From Candidatus Hydrogenedentota bacterium (GTDB taxonomy: Bacteria > Hydrogenedentota > Hydrogenedentia > Hydrogenedentiales > CAITNO01), in NCBI GenBank assembly GCA_903922535.1, contig CAIXUF010000293.1, positions 1 through 9,042 on the forward strand: 9,042 nucleotides of DNA. The letters are read 5' to 3'. This document shows positions 5,293 through 9,042 of this stretch, piece by piece (position 1 is the stretch's first letter; each line of letters opens with the position of its first letter). Under the pieces are notes generated by a model. It was not told the origin of the DNA. It saw only the letters and a list, made by a program, of their open reading frames with translations, and ran no database searches. A program made the translations under genes and the position numbers.

Positions 5293-7041
5293 ATGAGCCG
5301 TTTCCAAGCACTGGCCCTTGTCTTCGCAATGTGCGTCTCCGGCGCCGCTGTCGCCCAAGAGGGCACCCCCGGTTGGATAGACATCACCAAGCCCCCCTAC
5401 AACGCCAAGGGCGACGGTGTCACCGACAACACCAATGCCTTTCAGGACGCGCTGCACCAGGCCGGGGAGGGTGCGGGCGGCACGGTGTTCGTGCCGCGCG
5501 GCCAGTATCTCATTACCGGCAACCTGCGCTTCCGCCCCAATGTGACGCTGCTCGGGACCTGGGAATTCACGCCCCACTCCTACACCTTCTTTGGTGATGG
5601 CAAGGAGCCGCTGCCCGGCTCGGTTTTGCTGGCCACTGCGGGCGAGGGCAGCGACCAAGGCGCGCCGTTCATCTCGCTCCACACCAACTGCTGCGTCAAG
5701 GGCCTCATCATCTTCTATCCGAACCAGACCCGCACCAATCCGCCCAAAGCCTACCCGTGGACCATCGCCTCCACCGAAGGCGGCGCGGACCAGTGCACCG
5801 TGCGCGACACGCTGCTGGTGAACCCCTACCAGGCCATCGACTTTGGCACCAACCCCTCGGGCCGCCACTGCATCCAGAACGTCTACATGCATCCGCTCTT
5901 TCGCGGCATCTTCGTGGACAAGTGCTATGACATCGGCCGCATCGAAAACGTGCATGTCTGGCCGTTCTGGGGATACACCGGCGACGACGACCCCATCGGC
6001 CAGTTCGTCACGGCGAACGCCGAGGCGTTCATCTTCGGCCGCACCGACTGGGAGTTTGTCTCCAATTCCTTCGCCATCTTCTACAAGGTGGGCTTTCACT
6101 TCATCAAGACCGGCGCCGGCGCGCCCAATGTGCTCATCACCCAGAGCGGCGCGGACATCTGCCCCAGTGCGGCGCTCGTCGAGGACTGCCAAAGCCATGC
6201 CGGCGTCTCCTTCGAGAACTGCCAGATGTTCGGGCGCATCGTGGTGCCTGAAAGCAACACCGGCCCCGTCCGTTTCACCGCCTGCGGCTTCTTCGGATCC
6301 TCCCGCGAGAAACCCTTCATAGAGCCGACCCACGCCGACCTGTGCGGCAAGGGGCACGTCTCCTTTGACAACTGCCACTTCATCACGCTCGATCCGCTCA
6401 ACACGGGCACAGTCAACATCCGTGCTTCCCGCGGCACCTTCTCGGTCAACAACTGCCTGTTCATGGACACGGGCCGCACCCAGGTGCTCGCCCAGGAGGG
6501 CTGCGCGGGCGGCATTGTGCTCGGCAACACCTTTCAGGGAAAGGCCAGGATCGAGAACCGCATCGGCGACCGCCTGCAGCAGGGCTTCAACCTCGACCAG
6601 GCCCCCAGGGAGGAGGCGGGCGCGATCGTGATCGACGACGCGACCAGCGGCGACGCCTTCAAGACCACCGGCGACTGGCACCTCGGCAAGGGCGGCGGCG
6701 ACTATGCCGGCGTGATGCACTGGGCCAAGAAGGGCGCCGGCGAGGCAACTGCCTCCTGGCAGCCCAACCTCTCCCAAGAGGGCACCTACGCTGTCCACGT
6801 ATGGTACGGCGGTGATTCCCACGACGATCACGCCACCGACGCACCCTTCACGGTGGAGTACAAAAAGGGCGCGGAGATGATGAAACAAACGGTCCCCGTC
6901 AACCTCAAAGAACACTCCGGCGAATGGCGGTTGCTCGGCGAATTCCCCTTCGAGCCCGGCAAGTCCGTCACCGTGACCGTCACCAACAACGCCAACGCCA
7001 ACGTCGTCGCCGACGCGGTGAAATTCGTAAGGGTGAAGTAG
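5293..7041 (+). CDS. Secreted pectate-lyase-superfamily beta-helix protein with golvesin/xanthan-lyase-type C-terminal domain
   Basis: A 582-residue exported protein. Residues 1-21 are a signal peptide ending Ala-Val-Ala before Gln22. Residues about 28-90 are the typical entry to the Pectate_lyase_3 right-handed beta-helix: WIDITKPPYNAKGDGVTDNT, then GGTVFVPRGQY and NVTLLG. Asn/Cys-containing helix turns (NCC133, FENC310, FDNC361, VNNC388) continue to about 440. Residues about 445-582 match the golvesin C-terminal / xanthan-lyase domain, with IDD at 447-449, FKTTGDW, GTYAVHVWY, ATDAPFTVEY, WRLLGEFPF and VVADAVKFV. The helix probably binds or cleaves a polysaccharide, and the C-terminal module probably binds carbohydrate. 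I cannot assign catalytic residues or substrate: members of this superfamily include lyases, hydrolases and phage tailspikes. The gene is divergent from the propeller cluster and has its own terminator; a beta-helix hydrolase follows 201 bases downstream. Confidence 0.9.
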   Translation: MSRFQALALVFAMCVSGAAVAQEGTPGWIDITKPPYNAKGDGVTDNTNAFQDALHQAGEGAGGTVFVPRGQYLITGNLRFRPNVTLLGTWEFTPHSYTFFGDGKEPLPGSVLLATAGEGSDQGAPFISLHTNCCVKGLIIFYPNQTRTNPPKAYPWTIASTEGGADQCTVRDTLLVNPYQAIDFGTNPSGRHCIQNVYMHPLFRGIFVDKCYDIGRIENVHVWPFWGYTGDDDPIGQFVTANAEAFIFGRTDWEFVSNSFAIFYKVGFHFIKTGAGAPNVLITQSGADICPSAALVEDCQSHAGVSFENCQMFGRIVVPESNTGPVRFTACGFFGSSREKPFIEPTHADLCGKGHVSFDNCHFITLDPLNTGTVNIRASRGTFSVNNCLFMDTGRTQVLAQEGCAGGIVLGNTFQGKARIENRIGDRLQQGFNLDQAPREEAGAIVIDDATSGDAFKTTGDWHLGKGGGDYAGVMHWAKKGAGEATASWQPNLSQEGTYAVHVWYGGDSHDDHATDAPFTVEYKKGAEMMKQTVPVNLKEHSGEWRLLGEFPFEPGKSVTVTVTNNANANVVADAVKFVRVK

Positions 7042-7066
7042 ACGCGGCATCCTGCCGCGTTTGTTT
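7042..7066 (+). terminator. Intrinsic terminator after the beta-helix gene
   Basis: ACGCGGCA (7042-7049) and TGCCGCGT (7053-7060) form a perfect 8-bp stem with a TCC loop, followed by TTGTTT. It starts on the base after the stop codon. It separates this gene from the downstream hydrolase, arguing against a simple operon. Confidence 0.7.
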
Positions 7067-7095
7067 GTCACCCGGGGACAGGGGCTTCAGATAGA

Positions 7096-7114
7096 AAGCG
7101 GCTGGAAGCCGCTT
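7096..7114. repeat. Short perfect inverted repeat between the two beta-helix genes
   Basis: AAGCGGCT (7096-7103) and AGCCGCTT (7107-7114) pair perfectly around a GGA loop. There is no T-run. It resembles the short dispersed palindromes (REP-like) found between genes in many bacteria; a search of the rest of the genome would tell. Confidence 0.4.
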
Positions 7115-7175
7115 CCGCGACCGAGCGGCGGCGGCAGATGCAAACCGAGGCGTCCGCCACGGAAAGAGATCGTGA

Positions 7176-7203
7176 TTGCCCATGCCCATAATTCTGATAC
7201 ACT
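7176..7203 (+). promoter_or_regulatory. Weak candidate promoter of the GH28-like gene
   Basis: TTGCCC (7176-7181) and TACACT (7198-7203) are 16 bases apart with four of six matches each. The start would fall near 7210, about 33 nt before the ATG. The terminator upstream makes a separate promoter likely, but the boxes are weak. Confidence 0.35.
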
Positions 7204-7230
7204 GCCGCCATGGAACGCCGTCTGAAATGC

Positions 7231-7237
7231 GAAGGAG
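7231..7237 (+). promoter_or_regulatory. Ribosome binding site that decides the start of the GH28-like gene
   Basis: GAAGGAG, 5 bases before the ATG at 7243. The open frame also contains an upstream ATG at 7210, which has no such site and would place this sequence inside the gene, so 7243 is the better start. Confidence 0.75.
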
Positions 7238-7242
7238 CCACC

Positions 7243-8871
7243 ATGAAACCAGCCCCGGCAATTGCTGAACTGCCACCATCAGCCCAACTCCGAAAGGCCG
7301 TCTTCGACACTTTTCTGAAAAGTGCCGCGGCATTGTGCCTGCTCGTTGCATGCGGTTCCCTCCAGGCCCAACCCGCCCCGGAACCAGCAGCCCCGGCCGC
7401 AAGCCCCGACGCCAAGTCCGTGAAGATATATCCGCTGCCCCAGGGCGAGGCCGCCGCCCCCATCTCCATCACCGCGGACGGACTGCCGCTACCCGTTTCG
7501 CTGTGTTATGTCTCGGCCTATCCCTATAACCGGCGCTGGCCGGGCCATCAGCGCGCAACCGACCAGCGCGAGACCGCCTGGTTTGCGCGGCTGGCGGCGC
7601 AGGGGCCGGTCACTTTTCGATACACCCCCGCCCGCGCCTTTTCGGCGTGCATCGTCCGTCCGCTGTCGGCCAAGGTGAGCACGGAAGTGAAGGACGGCAC
7701 CGTGACCTTCACCCTTCCCCATGCCGGCGGCTATTCGGTTGAGCTGGACGGTTTCCACAATGCGCTGCACCTCTTTCTCGATCCGCCCATGGACTACAGC
7801 GTCGCACCCGACGCGAAAGGGGTTCACTATTTCGGGCCGGGCGTCCATCATGCCAGTATTCTGAACCTGAAGGACGATGAGACGGTCTATATTGACGAGG
7901 GGGCCGTCGTCTACGGCAGCATCCACGGGGACGGCGTCCATCACGTTCGGATTCTCGGCCGCGGCATTCTCGACAACAGCGAAAACGTCGAGGAGATTCT
8001 GTTCAAGGTGGACAAGCTCGGGGACGGCTCCGCCGACACCGGCAACAGCCGCCGCGACCACACGATTCACCTCGTCGATTCCGACGACATCGGGATCGAG
8101 GGCATCACCATCCGCGACTCGCTAGTCTACAACATCGCCTGCTTCGGCTGCGCCAATCTTGCGGTCAAGAACTGCAAGACCATCGGCTGCTGGCGCTACA
8201 ACTCCGACGGGATAGACCTCCACAACTGCCGCAACGCGCGCGTTTCCGGCTGTTTCGTGCGCACCTACGACGATTCGCTCTGCGCGAAAGGCCACACCGG
8301 CTACCGCTTCGACACCTGCGAGGACATTCTCTTCGAGAATTGCGTCGTGTGGAACGACTGGGGCAAAGCGTTCGAGATCGGCGCCGAAACCCGCGCCGAG
8401 CACCTGCGCCGGATTGTTTTCCGCAACTGCGACGCCATCCACCTCACGAGTCCCGCCATCGACATCATGAATGTGGATTACGGCAGGGTGCACGATGTCC
8501 TTTTTGAGGACCTCCGCATCGAGTACGATCCCGTCATGCAGCGTCCCACCCTGCAGAAGGACGACGACACCCCGTTTGTCGCGGACCCGAACAGCACCTA
8601 CATGCCCCGGGCGGTCTGCATGGAAATCGTGAAACACCCGGAATACTCGGAAGGACTCGAACGCCGCGGCTACATCTACGACATCACGCTGCGCAACATC
8701 CGCATCCACGCCGACCGCATGCCCCCGTCCTCCTTCAGAGGCTATGACGAAGAGCATGCTGTCTCCGATATCACGGTGGATGGTCTGTTCCTCGGCGACC
8801 GGCGGATCACCAACCTTGAAGAGGCGCGGTTCGATCTCGGCGATCACACCCGTTCCGTCAGGATCCAATAA
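7243..8871 (+). CDS. Exported GH28-like (polygalacturonase-superfamily) glycoside hydrolase
   Basis: A 542-residue protein. Its export signal has an unusually long n-region (1-24, Arg17-Lys18 and Lys26) and a core at 27-36. Leu-Val-Ala-Cys37 fits a lipobox, but Leu-Gln-Ala42 could also be cleaved. After an Ala/Pro linker, residues about 57-185 form an N-terminal beta-domain as in GH49 and some GH28 enzymes (VRPLS, GYSVELDG, LHLFLDPP). The right-handed beta-helix runs from about 195 (YFGPGVH, YIDEGAVVYG, ILGRGILDN) to 530. Asp322 (NSDGIDL) and Asp343-Asp344 (TYDDS) match the GH28 catalytic aspartates with the family's 21-residue spacing. The GHG histidine site instead reads WGKAFEIG (Lys375), and the RIK site reads DIM (407-409). 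It is therefore probably a glycoside hydrolase, but not an ordinary polygalacturonase; the substrate is unknown. It lies downstream of a second beta-helix enzyme and has its own terminator. Confidence 0.9.
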   Translation: MKPAPAIAELPPSAQLRKAVFDTFLKSAAALCLLVACGSLQAQPAPEPAAPAASPDAKSVKIYPLPQGEAAAPISITADGLPLPVSLCYVSAYPYNRRWPGHQRATDQRETAWFARLAAQGPVTFRYTPARAFSACIVRPLSAKVSTEVKDGTVTFTLPHAGGYSVELDGFHNALHLFLDPPMDYSVAPDAKGVHYFGPGVHHASILNLKDDETVYIDEGAVVYGSIHGDGVHHVRILGRGILDNSENVEEILFKVDKLGDGSADTGNSRRDHTIHLVDSDDIGIEGITIRDSLVYNIACFGCANLAVKNCKTIGCWRYNSDGIDLHNCRNARVSGCFVRTYDDSLCAKGHTGYRFDTCEDILFENCVVWNDWGKAFEIGAETRAEHLRRIVFRNCDAIHLTSPAIDIMNVDYGRVHDVLFEDLRIEYDPVMQRPTLQKDDDTPFVADPNSTYMPRAVCMEIVKHPEYSEGLERRGYIYDITLRNIRIHADRMPPSSFRGYDEEHAVSDITVDGLFLGDRRITNLEEARFDLGDHTRSVRIQ

Positions 8872-8899
8872 CAGACACCTATGGGAAATCGCGGAAGCA

Positions 8900-8933
8900 C
8901 CCCCCGATCCCCCCTTCACCCCGGCGTGCCCCC
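8900..8933 (-). other. Potential G-quadruplex sequence on the minus strand
   Basis: The plus strand has C-runs at 8900-8905, 8909-8914, 8919-8922 and 8929-8933. The minus strand therefore carries four G-runs of 4-6 separated by 3, 4 and 6 bases, which satisfies the usual quadruplex rule. It overlaps the left arm and loop of the terminator hairpin, so the two structures would compete when DNA is single-stranded. Confidence 0.4.
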
Positions 8934-8953
8934 GCGCGCCGGGGTGCCTTCTT
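8917..8953 (+). terminator. Intrinsic terminator of the GH28-like gene and insertion site of the intron
   Basis: CACCCCGGCG (8917-8926) and CGCCGGGGTG (8937-8946) form a perfect 10-bp GC-rich stem with a 10-base loop. The tail CCTTCTT ends at 8953, where the U-tract is cut off by the intron start. Group IIC introns are known to insert just downstream of such hairpins, with the short T-rich tail serving as the 5' exon contact. Confidence 0.75.
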
Positions 8954-9042
8954 GTGTGCCACGCATGGCGCGAATCTAAGGGGTGCAAGTCCCCTGCGAG
9001 CCCTGATGGTGGGAATCGCTAGCCAAGAGCAAGGGCGTCGCC
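8954..9042 (+). mobile_element. 5' end of a group II intron, probably class IIC (runs off the right edge)
   Basis: The first 89 bases of a group II intron domain I are visible. It opens with GTGTGCC, fitting the GUGYG 5' splice-site consensus, followed by GCATGG. Next come AATCTA and a 5-bp hairpin, AGGGG (8979-8983) with CCCCT (8991-8995), around the 7-base loop TGCAAGT. Then come GCTAGCC and CAAGGGCGTC. From memory, the order and spacing closely parallel the start of the Oceanobacillus iheyensis IIC intron (GUGUGCC, GGCAUGG, AGGGUGAGAGUCCC, GUUAGCC, CAAGGGUGUC). The remaining domains and any reverse transcriptase/maturase would lie to the right of the window. Insertion 7 bases past a terminator stem supports class C. 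Confidence 0.8.

Noticed and set aside
5137..7071. Minus-strand open frame of 644 codons covering the whole beta-helix gene
   Set aside because: It is a product of GC-rich codon use in the true gene: Val/Gly/Ala/Asp-rich, no signal or domain. The plus strand has a good start, signal peptide and known domains.
7210..7242. Longer version of the GH28-like protein starting at 7210
   Set aside because: It has no Shine-Dalgarno sequence before 7210, while GAAGGAG lies 5 bases before 7243; the extra residues would add only more charged n-region.
7361..7366. Calling the GH28-like protein a definite lipoprotein
   Set aside because: Leu-Val-Ala-Cys37 fits a lipobox, but the Leu-Gln-Ala42 site a few residues later is an equally good ordinary signal cleavage site, so this remains open.
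8122..8988. Minus-strand open frame of 288 codons opposite the GH28-like gene
   Set aside because: It is antisense to conserved catalytic motifs and crosses the terminator and the intron start; no domain is recognisable.
8979..8995. The AGGGG/CCCCT hairpin considered as part of a tRNA or riboswitch
   Set aside because: There is no acceptor or anticodon arm and no known riboswitch core; the surrounding GTGTGCC, GCTAGCC and CAAGGGCGTC elements fit group II intron domain I.

Overview
This GC-rich bacterial window looks like an accessory, carbohydrate-directed region. All five protein genes start with export signals: three long secreted beta-propeller proteins and two parallel beta-helix (pectinase-type) enzymes. 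Tandem surface propellers, Ig-like tails, a golvesin/xanthan-lyase-type C-terminal module and a group IIC intron suggest an environmental Gram-negative bacterium. The PVC or Hydrogenedentota type is possible, but that placement is inference from gene style only.

Layout. The left part carries three head-to-tail paralogues on the minus strand, read from right to left: kelch/Ig protein A (3032-5029), kelch/Ig protein B (710-2761) and the N-terminal part of a third, C (1-486, running off the left edge). A and B each have six kelch-like blades followed by two Ig-like modules. Each gene has its own strong Shine-Dalgarno sequence and its own candidate sigma70-type promoter, with a predicted leader of about 85-95 nt. 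They therefore look like separately transcribed duplicates rather than one operon.

The right part is on the plus strand. It holds a secreted pectate-lyase-superfamily beta-helix protein with a golvesin-like C-terminal domain (5293-7041), a hairpin terminator, and a GH28-like glycoside hydrolase (7243-8871). The latter keeps the three catalytic aspartates but has lost the other polygalacturonase signature residues. A strong terminator hairpin follows at 8917-8946. Seven bases after it begins what reads as the 5' end of a group IIC intron (8954 to the right edge), the expected insertion site for that class.

Working together (inference): the propeller/Ig proteins may bind glycans or act as adhesins outside the cytoplasm, while the two beta-helix proteins bind and cleave an acidic or otherwise unusual polysaccharide. 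A shared TATACTTGC element at the candidate -10 position of A, C and the beta-helix gene hints at common control. No intergenic gap exceeds 300 bases. No tRNA, rRNA, CRISPR array or phage gene was seen.
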